Both the position numbers and the translations under genes were made by a program. Under the pieces are notes generated by a model. It did not search any database and was not told where the DNA came from. It worked only from the letters and a program-made list of their open reading frames with translations. A stretch of DNA of 64,000 nucleotides from UBA7960 sp964624065 (GTDB lineage Bacteria; Bacteroidota; Bacteroidia; Bacteroidales; UBA7960), in NCBI GenBank assembly GCA_964624065.1, contig CAZUWF010000002.1:1-64000 (forward strand). The letters run 5' to 3'. Below, in pieces: positions 17,376-26,643 of the stretch (positions within the stretch are counted from its first letter, which is position 1; every line of letters begins with the position of its first letter).

Positions 17376-18806
17376 TTAGGTTTGTTGGTGATAGCCAAAC
17401 AACCCTTTGTTTTTAATAAAAGCTGCCACGTATTTTGGCACCATCTCTTCCCAGATTGGGTCGCCGGCCTTCATTTTGTCGAGCACCATATAAGAGTAAA
17501 TTGTCAGGTATTTTTCTTGGAAGTTTGGAACGTCAATCAAGCACCTGCTTTCAAGAAGGTATTTGTAGAGGTGTTCCAATTCTTTTTCGGGAAGCGGCAT
17601 GTTTTTGGTTGTTACCACCTGGCCGTTTTTATCGTTGATGCTAGGATATATGTACAGTTTAAGGTTGTTCATAAATAACAGGCCCGCTCCTTCGAGCACT
17701 CCGCCTTTCAGGTCAATGTAGTAATCTTTTTCAAGAATCTTCTGGAAGGTGTATGCTCCGATTATCATCCTTATGCTCTTCAATTTGAACCTCCTGAACC
17801 ATTCAGACAGCCTGTAAAACTGCTGGAAATTCGAAATCATAACGTTCAGTCCCATCCCGCAAAGTATGTCCACCCTTTCCATAAAATCACGTTCGTCAAA
17901 CTCTCCTCCACCCATTAGGTTGTTTAGGGTTATTTCGCACATCACCGCCACATTTTCTTTGGTAAATCCAACCTCTTCCTTGAAAAGTAGCGCCCCTTTC
18001 TTTAGCATGTCGTAACCGGCGCGGGTTATCGGCCTAAAACTACCCCGCAAAACCATTACGTTTTTCTTGTATAGCAAGTCAGATGGTTGCAGAACCCTTC
18101 CGCGGCGGTCGAAAATGGTTGCATTGGTCATTCCGTTTTTTACCAATTGCACCGCAAGCAAACGGTTGTCAACGTAATCGAGCCCAGGGCCACTCATACG
18201 TATCATATCAATTTCTATCCTTTCGGCCGAGATGGATTCCAACAGCGACTGCAAGAAACTATTGGGATAAAGGTAGTTGTAATAACAAGCATAAACCAAG
18301 TTGACCCCAAGTATGCCGAGGGTTTTTTGTTGCAGAAGGGCGTCGTTTTCGAGTAGCCTGACGTGAACCACAACATCGTTTGGCTTGCTGTTTGGCCTTA
18401 GCTGAAACCTCACACCTATCCAGCCGTGAGGTTCGTTGGTTTTGTTGTAGTTGGTTGTGGTTACCGTGTTGGCAAATGCAAAGAACCGTGTTTTGTCGTT
18501 TCTTTTGCCCACAAGAATGTTTTCGAGGCTTTGGAATTCTTCGTCAAGCATTTGCATAAGGCGCCTTTCGCTTACGTACCTGCTGTCCGGGCATTTTCCG
18601 TAAAGCGAGTCGCTAAACTGCATGTCGTAAGCCGAAATCGTGCGGGCTACAGTGCCCGAGGCTCCACCCGACTGAAAAAACCACCTTGCCACCTCCTGAC
18701 CGGCACCAATCTCGGCAAAAGAACCGTAAATACTCTCGTCTAGGTTTATAAACAAGGCCTTGCGCGAGGTGTCAAGTACTTCCCTTTTTATGTTTGATGT
18801 GGCCAT
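17376..18806 (-). CDS. conserved protein of unknown function
   Basis: A 476-residue soluble-looking protein with no signal peptide or membrane span. The N terminus contains a striking conserved-looking block, NLDESIYGSFAEIGAGQEVARWFF, then an S-G-T-x-A-R-T-I-S-A-Y-D-M segment. The rest is mixed alpha/beta. I recall relatives in many Bacteroidota under inconsistent automatic names, such as nicotinate-nucleotide adenylyltransferase. I see no HxGH nucleotidyltransferase motif, so I would not use that name. It is followed by the TauE-like gene after 51 bp. Upstream is a long phased-repeat tract. The product is a candidate for a widespread uncharacterised enzyme. Confidence 0.75.
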   Translation of the reverse strand: MATSNIKREVLDTSRKALFINLDESIYGSFAEIGAGQEVARWFFQSGGASGTVARTISAYDMQFSDSLYGKCPDSRYVSERRLMQMLDEEFQSLENILVGKRNDKTRFFAFANTVTTTNYNKTNEPHGWIGVRFQLRPNSKPNDVVVHVRLLENDALLQQKTLGILGVNLVYACYYNYLYPNSFLQSLLESISAERIEIDMIRMSGPGLDYVDNRLLAVQLVKNGMTNATIFDRRGRVLQPSDLLYKKNVMVLRGSFRPITRAGYDMLKKGALLFKEEVGFTKENVAVMCEITLNNLMGGGEFDERDFMERVDILCGMGLNVMISNFQQFYRLSEWFRRFKLKSIRMIIGAYTFQKILEKDYYIDLKGGVLEGAGLLFMNNLKLYIYPSINDKNGQVVTTKNMPLPEKELEHLYKYLLESRCLIDVPNFQEKYLTIYSYMVLDKMKAGDPIWEEMVPKYVAAFIKNKGLFGYHQQT

Positions 18807-18822
18807 TTTTTTATAGTTGATG

Positions 18823-18890
18823 GGTTTAGGAGTTTAGGGGTTTAAAAGTTTGATTTTTGGAGTTTATGAGGTATATAGGTTTATAGGTTG
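18823..18890. repeat. GTTTAGGA-type 8-nt phased repeat tract
   Basis: A run with period about 8: GTTTAGGA, GTTTAGGG, GTTTAAAA, GTTTGATT, then degenerate GTTTATGA, GGTTTATAG. It sits directly upstream of the 476-residue protein gene. Confidence 0.5.
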
Positions 18891-18985
18891 ATGGACAAGG
18901 GACAACGGAAAATGGTCATTTAAAATTACGAATTAAAAATCATTAGGCATAAATCAGTAGCCAGTAAGCAATTTAAACCATAAAG

Positions 18986-19052
18986 CCAACAGCTAATAGC
19001 TAACTGCCAATTGCCAACCAATCACTAATCACTAATTACCAGTTACTAACTA
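18986..19052. repeat. CTAATxA-type phased repeat tract
   Basis: A tract of about 7-nt units (AGCTAATAGCTAACTGCCAATTGCC, then CAATCACTAATCACTAATTACC) running into the stop codon of the SUI1-like gene. Similar wording occurs near 24870 and 26527. Confidence 0.45.
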
Positions 19053-19388
19053 AATCATCCTTGCCTTATAACCCAAACCTTTCAGAACTTCAACCGATTT
19101 TTGCCTTGCATCGCCCTGCAATATTATTTCGCCATCCTTAACACTCCCGCCAATCCCGCACTTGAACTTAAGTGTCCTGGCAAGGCTTTCAAGGTCCTTT
19201 TCGCTTCCGCGGAACCCGAAAATAACCGTTGCAGTTTTGCCGCCCCTGCCTTTCTTGCTAATTTGGGCCTTCAAGTCTTGCTGTTCAGGGGCAAGGGTTT
19301 CAACCTCCTCAACCGAACTTTCGTAATCAAAATTTGGGTTTGTGGAGTAAACAATGGTGCCCAGGTTCAGTTTTTTCGACGATGACAT
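19050..19388 (-). CDS. eIF1/SUI1-family translation factor-like protein (YciH type)
   Basis: A 112-residue protein with the SUI1 fold: a disordered N terminus, then KKGRGGKTATVIFGFRG (about 45-61), LKFKCGIGGSVKDGEIILQGD (about 74-96) and a final helix. Archaeal and eukaryotic homologues proofread start codons. In bacteria the YciH family affects initiation fidelity in vitro, but its role in cells is poorly understood. The protein is full length. A -7 element lies 26 bp before the ATG. The phased repeat tract reaches its stop codon, so its 3' end may be repeat-affected. Confidence 0.9.
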   Translation of the reverse strand: MSSSKKLNLGTIVYSTNPNFDYESSVEEVETLAPEQQDLKAQISKKGRGGKTATVIFGFRGSEKDLESLARTLKFKCGIGGSVKDGEIILQGDARQKSVEVLKGLGYKARMI

Positions 19389-19908
19389 TAACCTTAATTT
19401 TTGTGATTAAAGACAAAATTAAAACCTTTTAATAAAAATCGGGCAAATAACTTTGGTTAATGAACCAAAGCCCTTATGTATCCTAAAAATTTATTGCTAT
19501 TGCCTTCCTAATTTGTTTTGACCCTAATAGTTCAAAAAAAAGCATTATGGGATTGATTAACTAGAAGTTACCTGCCTGCAAATATTTGTTATACCTTGCG
19601 TTTCTATTTTCTAGGAGCCAAATCTCAACAAATGACTTTACAAAGTTTCGCAGGTTTATGAATTATCCATGTTATGTGGGTCATAAATCAAATGCAATTG
19701 ATTGCGGGGCAAGCTCATAGTGACAACCTGAAAATTTCTCAGAAGTCTTTTTTATGGCCACAAAGGCTCAAAATTTCACCTAAATGAGAGTGAACATTCA
19801 GCCTTTGAAATTTTATCGTGTATTAGTGAACTCTTAACTAAAATGTAATTCCAGATGTTACCTGCATCGTTCTAACTTGAATATGCTCCATACAAATCGT
19901 CAAATTAC
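19389..19908. other. 520-bp gap without a recognised gene
   Basis: It is AT-rich, with no open frame of note on either strand. Its left end holds the SUI1 promoter (19414-19421, minus). The rest shows no terminator, tRNA or clear repeat that I can support. A small RNA cannot be excluded. Confidence 0.5.
19414..19421 (-). promoter_or_regulatory. -7 element (TAnnTTTG) for the SUI1-like gene
   Basis: Minus-strand TAATTTTG, 25 bp before ATG 19388. Confidence 0.45.
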
Positions 19909-20229
19909 CTATGCACCAAACATTAGCTCATAGGGTCTCGTAGTCTTTGACTGCAGCTCGGCAATTCCAATCATTCCGTTCGCCCTTAAACATTCCCTGC
20001 CATCAAAGAAAATGACAATTCCTGGTATGCTTAACACTTGCAGTTGTCCGGCAAGTTCTCGGCTGTGGGGGGCAAAGACTTTCACAATCCTAATTTTTGG
20101 GAATTCTTCTTCGAAAACTCGACTAACCTTGGACCACAAAACATTACAAACCCCGCAAGTGTCGTTGTAAAAGTAAAGCATAATTGCGACCTCTTTTCTT
20201 ACTAGGTGTTCAAATTCGGCGGGTGTCAT
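19909..20229 (-). CDS. thioredoxin-family protein
   Basis: A 106-residue thioredoxin-fold protein with the redox motif C-G-V-C (about residues 25-28) after a YFYNDT strand, and the cis-proline segment SIPGIVIFF (about 67-75). It has no signal peptide, so it acts in the cytoplasm. The active-site dipeptide GV is less usual than GP, so it may be a specialised thioredoxin. It is divergent from the BatA-like gene 127 bp away. Its -7 element is only 17 bp from the ATG, giving a leader of about 10 nt. Confidence 0.88.
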   Translation of the reverse strand: MTPAEFEHLVRKEVAIMLYFYNDTCGVCNVLWSKVSRVFEEEFPKIRIVKVFAPHSRELAGQLQVLSIPGIVIFFDGRECLRANGMIGIAELQSKTTRPYELMFGA

Positions 20230-20245
20230 AGGCGGGTTTTGGTAA

Positions 20246-20253
20246 CAAAGGTA
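20246..20253 (-). promoter_or_regulatory. -7 element (TAnnTTTG) for the thioredoxin gene
   Basis: Minus-strand TACCTTTG, 16 bp before ATG 20229. Confidence 0.5.
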
Positions 20254-20297
20254 GCCTCAAGATTATAATGTTCAAAACTCGAATTGAGTTTTTTCGA

Positions 20298-20305
20298 TAA
20301 ATTTG
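20298..20305 (+). promoter_or_regulatory. -7 element (TAnnTTTG) for the BatA-like gene
   Basis: TAAATTTG, 52 bp before ATG 20357. The in-frame codon at 20303 would lie inside this element, which supports the later start. Confidence 0.4.
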
Positions 20306-20356
20306 CCACAGATTTTCGATTTCCAGTCAATTGGGCGAAAAATACAACTAATACCC

Positions 20357-22393
20357 ATGCAATTTGTTTATCCCGGCGTTTTGATAGGTCTTTTGGCCAT
20401 TTCAATACCAATCATCATACACCTTTTTCATTTCAGGCGATTCAAGAAGATTTACTTCTCCGATGTTTCGTTGCTGCAACACTTGAGCAACCAATCCAAA
20501 AGGCAGGCGCGTCTTAAACACTTGTTGGTGCTTGCTGCCCGTGTTCTGGCTATGGCTTTTCTGGTGATGGCATTTGCAAAACCTTTTATCCCTTCTACAG
20601 AATCGGTAGGGAGCCTTGAGGGTAACTCGGTTGCTGTTTTCGTTGATAACAGTTTTAGTATGGAGGGCGTTTCGCGTCAGGGCAGGCTGCTCGACGAGGC
20701 GGTGGCTTCGGCACGCCAAGTAGCGGCAGTTTATGGAAATGCAGATAGGTTCATGCTGCTTACCAACGATTTTGAGGGAAAGCACCAACGGTTTGTGAGC
20801 CGAGATGATTTCTTGGCAATGCTCAACGAGGTTGACCTTTCGCCGACTGTCAGGACAATCGGCGAGGTGATGAAGCGCAAGAACGAACTCTTTAATTCGG
20901 CACCTTTTGCCCACAAGAACACCTATTACATTTCCGACTTTCAAAAAAATATGGTGGTTTTTGAAGATGCACTGCCCGATTCGGCAATTGTGTCAGTACT
21001 TGTGCCGCTACAACACCAAATGCCGGGCAACCTTTTTATTGACAGTGTTTGGATTGAAACCCCCATAAGGCTTGTAAACCAGCCCATTGAACTTAAAGTG
21101 CGCATAAAGAATCATGGTAGCCAAGCATTGGAAAACCAACCTATGAGGCTGTTTGTCAACGGCCGGCAAAGGACGGTTGCCTCATTTGCCATCCCAGCCA
21201 AGGGTGAGGTGGAAGAAACCCTAACTTGGAGTCTATTGGAGGAAGGCTTTCAAATTGGCCGGATTGAGATCGTGGATTATCCGGTAACTTTTGACGATAC
21301 ATTTTTCTTTAGCTTTGAGGTGGCTTCAACGGTACCAGTGTTCTCGATAGACGGCCCACAGTCGGGCAATTACTTGAGGGCTTTGTTTGGGCTAGATTCA
21401 TTGTTCTCGTTTTCGTCAACCCCTGCTTTTTCGGTGGAGTTCGGCGGTTTTTCACCAAACAACCTCATAATTCTCAACGGTTTGAACGATATGGGGCCAG
21501 GCCTTGCCGCAGAATTGCGATCCTTTGTGGAAGCTGGAGGTAACCTTGGCATATTCCCGGGGTTGACAGTCAACATAAAATCATTCAATTCCTTCCTCGG
21601 CTCTATGAATGTAGATTTATTGGGAGCAATTGATACCACTGGTTTTCTTGTTTCTAAGTTGAGTTCGGATCACCCACTGTTTCAAGGGGTTTTTGAAAAG
21701 ATTCCAAACAACCCCGACCTTCCACAAATCAGGAAGCACTACCGTATTGCTCGCACCACTCGTTCATTGGGATGGCCGCTGATGGTCTTGCAAAACGGCA
21801 ACCCGCTTATTTCCTCTTACCGAGTTGGGCAGGGAAGCGTTTTTTTGTCCTCGGTGGGGCTCGATGATAGTTTTGGCAACTTCCATCGCCATCCCCTGTT
21901 CGTACCCACAATGGCCAACATGGCGTTGCAAGGTGCTGCGTTCCAGCCGCTATTTCACACCATCGGCAACCAATCCAACATAGTAATACCCGGACAAAAA
22001 TTGGGACAAAATGAAATTCTTTCCCTCAAGGGTGAAAACCTTGAGCTAATTCCCGAACAAAGGTCGGTGGGCAACAACCTTCAATTGGTGGTTCACAACA
22101 ACCTGAGCCAATCAGGCAACTACCAACTCGGCAATGGTGGCACAACACTGGCAAGCCTTGCTTTCAATTACGACCGGCGAGAGTCGGTACCCGAGTTTTA
22201 TTCGGAAAATGAGCTCGAAAATCTCCTTGAAACCTTGGGGTTAGGCAAATTAAAGGTTATTAAACCCTCCGAAAGGGGCATTGAAAATCAGGTTGCACAA
22301 TCCCTTTATGGCCATCAACTTTGGAAACGGTTTCTCATACTTGCACTTGCGTTTTTGCTTGCAGAGGTTTTGTTGTTGAGATTTTGGAAGTAG
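20357..22393 (+). CDS. BatA-domain membrane protein (VWA-like)
   Basis: A 678-residue protein. The N-terminal BatA (aerotolerance regulator N-terminal) domain is clear: FVYPGVLIGLLAISIPIIIHLF, FRRFKKIYFSDVSLLQHL, then a second span ending in AFAKPFIP. A von Willebrand A-like part follows (VAVFVDNSFSM, about 85-95), with a degenerate MIDAS. The middle is beta-rich with a glutamine-amidotransferase-like stretch (LIILNGLNDMGPGLAAELRSFVEAGGNLGIFPG). A third membrane span closes the C terminus. Such proteins are common in Bacteroidota and belong to the Bat/MoxR envelope-stress set, but no MoxR ATPase is adjacent. The start ATG 20357 gives the canonical N terminus. Confidence 0.88.
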   Translation: MQFVYPGVLIGLLAISIPIIIHLFHFRRFKKIYFSDVSLLQHLSNQSKRQARLKHLLVLAARVLAMAFLVMAFAKPFIPSTESVGSLEGNSVAVFVDNSFSMEGVSRQGRLLDEAVASARQVAAVYGNADRFMLLTNDFEGKHQRFVSRDDFLAMLNEVDLSPTVRTIGEVMKRKNELFNSAPFAHKNTYYISDFQKNMVVFEDALPDSAIVSVLVPLQHQMPGNLFIDSVWIETPIRLVNQPIELKVRIKNHGSQALENQPMRLFVNGRQRTVASFAIPAKGEVEETLTWSLLEEGFQIGRIEIVDYPVTFDDTFFFSFEVASTVPVFSIDGPQSGNYLRALFGLDSLFSFSSTPAFSVEFGGFSPNNLIILNGLNDMGPGLAAELRSFVEAGGNLGIFPGLTVNIKSFNSFLGSMNVDLLGAIDTTGFLVSKLSSDHPLFQGVFEKIPNNPDLPQIRKHYRIARTTRSLGWPLMVLQNGNPLISSYRVGQGSVFLSSVGLDDSFGNFHRHPLFVPTMANMALQGAAFQPLFHTIGNQSNIVIPGQKLGQNEILSLKGENLELIPEQRSVGNNLQLVVHNNLSQSGNYQLGNGGTTLASLAFNYDRRESVPEFYSENELENLLETLGLGKLKVIKPSERGIENQVAQSLYGHQLWKRFLILALAFLLAEVLLLRFWK

Positions 22394-22509
22394 TGTTTGA
22401 TGATGAGCAAATTTGTGCGTGAATATTTGCTGTAGGGATGTCAATGTTGAAGATTCACAATTTAAGAAATTTAAAATGACCATTTTACAGTATCAATTAA
22501 ATATAAGAA

Positions 22510-24057
22510 ATGACACCTAATATGAATTTATCCCTTTCGTTTATTCTTGTTCTTTGCCATCAGTTACTTTTTGGCCAGCAAGATGTTATTCAAGAAATTA
22601 TCCGGATTGGCAAAACTGATAATCGCACCATGCAGCATCTTGACGTGCTGTCCAATCGTTTTGGTGGGAGGCTTGCGGGGTCAGCCTCATACCAAAATGC
22701 TGCTCGTTGGTGTGCCCACAAGTTCCAGGAGTGGGGTATGGAGGTTGAGCTCGACGAGGCAGGAGAACTTCCGGTGGGGTTTAACCGTGGGCCTTGGTTT
22801 GGCAGGTTGCTTGGGGCCAATGGGGAGCACCTTCATTTTGTAACACCTTCTTACACTTCCGGTACAAAGGGAATTCAGCGCGGACATGTTGTTATTGAAC
22901 CCAAAACGCAGGCCGAATTTGACGCAATGAAGGGCAGGCTAAACGGCGCATGGGTTTTGATTTCTGGTACCAGTGATGGCTGGCCTATCGATTACTCCGA
23001 AAACGGTGATAAAAAAAGAGAAGAAATTATTGCCAAGAACAACGAATTACAGATAAAGAATAATGAAATATCTCGTCGAAACTGGCAAAATAGAGATGGC
23101 AAGCAGGAAGAACTACATCCCTACGTTGAGGAGCCTGCATTGTTTTACAGGAAAATGGTTGAGGCAGGTATTCTCGGAATAATCCAAGCCGGGCCAATTC
23201 CATTACATGCTTTGTACGATAGGAAGAATGTTTTCAAAATGACGTTCGAAACCCTGCCCACCGTGCCAGACATAAAACTCAACCAGCACCAGTATGCAAC
23301 AATTCTAAAAATGGCAAGGGAGCGGCAGTATTTCATACTCGAGTTTGACATCAGGAATTACTTTTCTATGGGTCCCGTAAAGTACCACAATGTAGTTGGC
23401 ATAATTCCTGGTACGGAGTTTCCCGGCGAGTACGTGATTTTGAGTGCCCATCTGGATGCTTTTGATGTTGCATCCGGAGGGGTTGACAATGGGGCAGGAG
23501 TAACACCTTTTATGGAGGCGGCCCGGTTGTTAATGGTAGCCGGCGCAAAACCTCGCCGAACAATCTTGATTTGCCTATGGGCTGCCGAAGAGTTTGGATT
23601 GTTAGGGTCTTTGAGCTGGGTAGATCGCAACCAAGACAAGCTCGACAGGATTACCAACGTAATAAACCGCGATGGTGGCCCACTTGTTCCGAGCAGTATG
23701 AGTGTAACGGATGCTATGAGGCCATATTTCAATCAAATTATTGCACAAGTAAACGGTATCAATCCCGAATTTCAAATGGAGCTCACAAGTCGTAGGGCAT
23801 CGCCTAGACCCACTGAACCTAGGGGAACCGATGCAACCTCATTTGCCATGCGAGGGGTTCCCACAATCGGGTTCGCCACCGCCGACCCAAAGGGTTACAA
23901 TTTTCAATACCGCGAAATATGGCATACCGAGCGCGATATGTATAATATGAGCATCCCCGAATACCAAGAACATACCTCGATTGTAACTGCCATAGTCGTT
24001 TTGGGATTGGCAAATCATGATAGCCTTTTACCTCGAGAAGGGTATTATACGGATTGA
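22510..24057 (+). CDS. secreted M28-family zinc aminopeptidase
   Basis: A 515-residue exported peptidase with a signal peptide (about 1-22). A protease-associated (PA) insert lies in the middle, then the M28 catalytic domain. The metal ligands are visible: H in SAHLDAFD (about 317), D in VDNGAG (about 329), EE in WAAEEFGLLGS (about 362), D in NRDGG and the final H in EIWHTERD. Members trim amino acids or dipeptides from peptides in the periplasm or outside. The charged insert KKREEIIAKNNELQIKNN near residue 160 is unusual. Preceded by a 116-bp gap after the BatA-like gene, so it may have its own promoter. Confidence 0.92.
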   Translation: MTPNMNLSLSFILVLCHQLLFGQQDVIQEIIRIGKTDNRTMQHLDVLSNRFGGRLAGSASYQNAARWCAHKFQEWGMEVELDEAGELPVGFNRGPWFGRLLGANGEHLHFVTPSYTSGTKGIQRGHVVIEPKTQAEFDAMKGRLNGAWVLISGTSDGWPIDYSENGDKKREEIIAKNNELQIKNNEISRRNWQNRDGKQEELHPYVEEPALFYRKMVEAGILGIIQAGPIPLHALYDRKNVFKMTFETLPTVPDIKLNQHQYATILKMARERQYFILEFDIRNYFSMGPVKYHNVVGIIPGTEFPGEYVILSAHLDAFDVASGGVDNGAGVTPFMEAARLLMVAGAKPRRTILICLWAAEEFGLLGSLSWVDRNQDKLDRITNVINRDGGPLVPSSMSVTDAMRPYFNQIIAQVNGINPEFQMELTSRRASPRPTEPRGTDATSFAMRGVPTIGFATADPKGYNFQYREIWHTERDMYNMSIPEYQEHTSIVTAIVVLGLANHDSLLPREGYYTD

Positions 24058-24903
24058 GGTAAGACTGAATGAAAAAAAATGTATGCCTGATCCAACCCCG
24101 AAAGGGCAAAATGTTTTAGCAACGGTCAATGAGGCGCGCCGACTTCTGAAAACAACCACACTCACTACAAATCAAAAGCCTCGGAGGGGCGAGATATTTT
24201 GGCAATTACCTTTTGGCCTATTACTCCACGCTGGCCAATTGCTAGCGTGGGCGAATTTTTGCTCATTGGTGGTGAACGACCGGATAGCTTCTTCCACAAA
24301 CCTCAACAATAATCTCAGCCTGGCTTTTTAACCCGAATCTAAAAACTCGTTCACTTTTATTGATGTTTAGAGCAATGCATTGAATTCCAGTGTTTCCGGA
24401 AGCTGGTTAGTTGGTAAAGATGTGAGTCATCGGTACTCACCATTTTTCTTTTACAAAATTTTAAGGCCGCACCAAATTGAATAAGGCACTTACTTCTGTT
24501 CGTCAACAAAAAACCAGTCCTCTGCTCAATTGGTAATTTTGCTCCACTAAGCTAGGGGGGCTATACCAAAGGATTGATACGATCCATTATTACCAGTCCT
24601 CGGTTCGTTTTTTGTAAGAATACTTTAGTTTGGATCCAATCAAATGCCTGTTGGAGTAGTTATTCTAAGATTGTGGGGCGAACAAAAAAAACACAAACCT
24701 TTGGCAATTCTGGTTTATTAAATTGCACCCATACATTTTGGTAAACTGCCTCGTTAGTTGTAATTTCATGCCTGCATTAACCTATTCCACAAGCGCAATC
24801 ACGATATAAACAAAAACCCCAAAGAAAAGCCTCATTGATACTATGGAATGGTTCTATGCTCAAGCATTTAGCTAATTGCCAATAAATCAAATTTTTTTGT
24901 GTT
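24058..24903. other. 846-bp gap with an interspersed-repeat candidate
   Basis: There is no protein gene I can support. The left third holds the repeat at 24093-24260. The middle has tRNA-arm-like words near 24520-24570 that do not fold. The right end contains AGCTAATTGCCAATAAATC, similar to the phased tract at 18986-19052. The nnr gene starts directly after it. Confidence 0.5.
24093..24260. repeat. candidate interspersed Bacteroidota intergenic repeat
   Basis: Two direct half-repeats of about 35 bp, starting at 24093 and 24176, each of the form CCCCGAAAGGGCAAAAT-TTTTAGCAA, agree at 22 of 35 positions. Most differences are transitions. They are followed by a hairpin, CCACGCT (24226-24232) with AGCGTGG (24244-24250). 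The combination recalls multi-copy GAAGGGG-plus-hairpin repeats that I associate with Bacteroidota genomes. Confidence 0.4.
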
Positions 24904-26415
24904 ATGAAAATATTAGATGCAAAACAGGTACGCCTGGTTGATGCTTACACCCTTGAAAACGAACCAATTGCCTCGATTGATTTGATGGAAAGGGCTGCAC
25001 GGCAATGCGTCCCATTCATTAAAAAACTCGCAAAAGGCTCCAAGCATGTTAAAGTTTTTTGCGGGATGGGCAAAAATGGGGGCGACGGCCTGGCAATTTC
25101 CAGAATGCTCGCCTCAACCGGTATTAATGTTTCCGTTTACAAGCTGTTGCACGCCGAAAACCCTTCGGATGACTTTGCCACAAATGAAAGGAGGCTCCAG
25201 AAACTACGCAAGCTTGATTACAAAATGATTTCTGATTTAAATGATTTCCCCGAACTAACAAACTCCGACCTTGTGATAGATGCCCTTTTTGGGGGTGGTC
25301 TAACCCGACCTTTGGATGGGGTTGCAGGCCGGTTGGTTCAACATATAAATTCTTCCGGGGCAAAAGTTGTTTCGATCGACATTCCTAGCGGTCTTTTTTA
25401 TGACGATAATTCTCAAAATGATTCTGCCGCAATAATTAGAGCAAACTTAACGCTTTCCTTTCAGTTTCCCAAATTGGCGTTTTTGTTTGCCGAGAACTAT
25501 AAATATGTGGGCGAATGGCAGGAGCTTGACATTGGGTTGCACCCCAAGGCGATAGAAGATACCCAAACCAGCCACTTTATGGTTGGATGCGGTTTGTTGA
25601 AAGGTTATTACAAACCACGCGAGCCTTTCATGCATAAAGGACATTTTGGTCATGCCTTGATAATTGCTGGTAGTTCGGGCAAGGGTGGTGCCGCAATCCT
25701 TGCTGCCGGAGGTGCGCTGCGAGCTGGAGTAGGGTTGCTCACGGCACGCATCCCTGCTTCAATTTCAACTGCAATGCACGTGGCTATACCCGAGGCAATG
25801 ATCGAAGCCGATGATGATAACCACATTGTTACCTCGCCAGGTAGGGTGGGTCACTTCAATGCCATTGGCATAGGCCCGGGAATAGGCTCCGACAACCAAA
25901 CCGCCAACGCCTTTAAGCTATTGCTCCAGGAGTATCGTAAGCCAATAGTTATAGATGCTGATGCCATCAACATTCTTGCCGAAAATCCAACTTGGCTATC
26001 CTTCGTGCCTGCCGGTTCGATTCTAACCCCTCACCCACGGGAGTTTGAAAGGTTGGCAGGAAGGCAGCCAAACAGCCTAGCAAGGCTTGAGGCGGCAAAA
26101 GGGTTGTGCGTCAAGCACAATGTTCACATTGTGTTAAAGGGGGCATATACCGCCATAGTTTGTCCCGACAAGAAAGTGTATTTCAATCCAACCGGCAACC
26201 CCGGTATGGCAACTGCAGGAAGCGGCGACGTACTCACGGGGATAATACTTGGTTGGTTGGCGCAAGGCTACACACCATTGCAAAGCGCATTGGCAGGAGT
26301 TTATTTGCACGGTCTGGCCGGCGATATTGCTGCCAAAAGGCAAGGCCAACAAGGATTGACCGCCTCCGACATTATTTTTCACCTGGGAAAAGCAGCGAGG
26401 AAGGTCTTTGAGTGA
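24904..26415 (+). CDS. nnr: bifunctional NAD(P)HX epimerase/dehydratase Nnr
   Basis: A 503-residue metabolite-repair enzyme. The N-terminal half (about 1-215) is the YjeF_N/NAXE epimerase: DAKQVRLVDAYT, GKNGGDGLAISRML, DLVIDALFGGGLTRPL and IPSGL. The C-terminal half (about 225-500) is the ribokinase-like ADP-dependent dehydratase: HKGHFGHALIIAGS, GGALRAGVGLLTA, IGPGIG, DADAINILAE, TPHPREFERL and NPGMATAGSGDVLTGII with the catalytic Asp. It converts damaged hydrated NAD(P)H back to NAD(P)H. The fused two-domain form is usual in bacteria. It is monocistronic here. Confidence 0.97.
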   Translation: MKILDAKQVRLVDAYTLENEPIASIDLMERAARQCVPFIKKLAKGSKHVKVFCGMGKNGGDGLAISRMLASTGINVSVYKLLHAENPSDDFATNERRLQKLRKLDYKMISDLNDFPELTNSDLVIDALFGGGLTRPLDGVAGRLVQHINSSGAKVVSIDIPSGLFYDDNSQNDSAAIIRANLTLSFQFPKLAFLFAENYKYVGEWQELDIGLHPKAIEDTQTSHFMVGCGLLKGYYKPREPFMHKGHFGHALIIAGSSGKGGAAILAAGGALRAGVGLLTARIPASISTAMHVAIPEAMIEADDDNHIVTSPGRVGHFNAIGIGPGIGSDNQTANAFKLLLQEYRKPIVIDADAINILAENPTWLSFVPAGSILTPHPREFERLAGRQPNSLARLEAAKGLCVKHNVHIVLKGAYTAIVCPDKKVYFNPTGNPGMATAGSGDVLTGIILGWLAQGYTPLQSALAGVYLHGLAGDIAAKRQGQQGLTASDIIFHLGKAARKVFE

Positions 26416-26591
26416 CAATTACCTATTTGGATGTAATGGAAGAATTGGACCGCTAATTACCATAATGACCTGTGGCTACCGGTGGTTAACACAGGTTTTA
26501 ATTTCTGTTTCCTAAATGTTCCAAATAGCTAATAACCAATAACTTTCAATTTTTGACCTGCCACCATTCACAATCGACTTGCAAAAACACT

Positions 26592-26599
26592 TATCTTTG
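26592..26599 (+). promoter_or_regulatory. -7 element (TAnnTTTG) for the glycogen fusion gene
   Basis: TATCTTTG, 45 bp before ATG 26644. Confidence 0.45.
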
Positions 26600-26643
26600 C
26601 ACCTTTTTGAACCTGAAAAAACCGGATTTAAGACGCATAAATT

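Noticed and set aside
16473..19052. CRISPR array
   Set aside because: The tandem tracts have 7-8 nt units without unique spacers, and no cas gene is present.
20402..20944. 180-residue frame antisense to the BatA-like gene
   Set aside because: It overlaps the conserved BatA and VWA-like part and lacks any recognisable feature.
24515..24575. tRNA-like words (GCTCAATTGGTAATTTTGC and its surroundings)
   Set aside because: They resemble a tRNA D-arm, and the reverse strand resembles another, but the acceptor and T-arm do not pair in either direction, so no tRNA can be supported.
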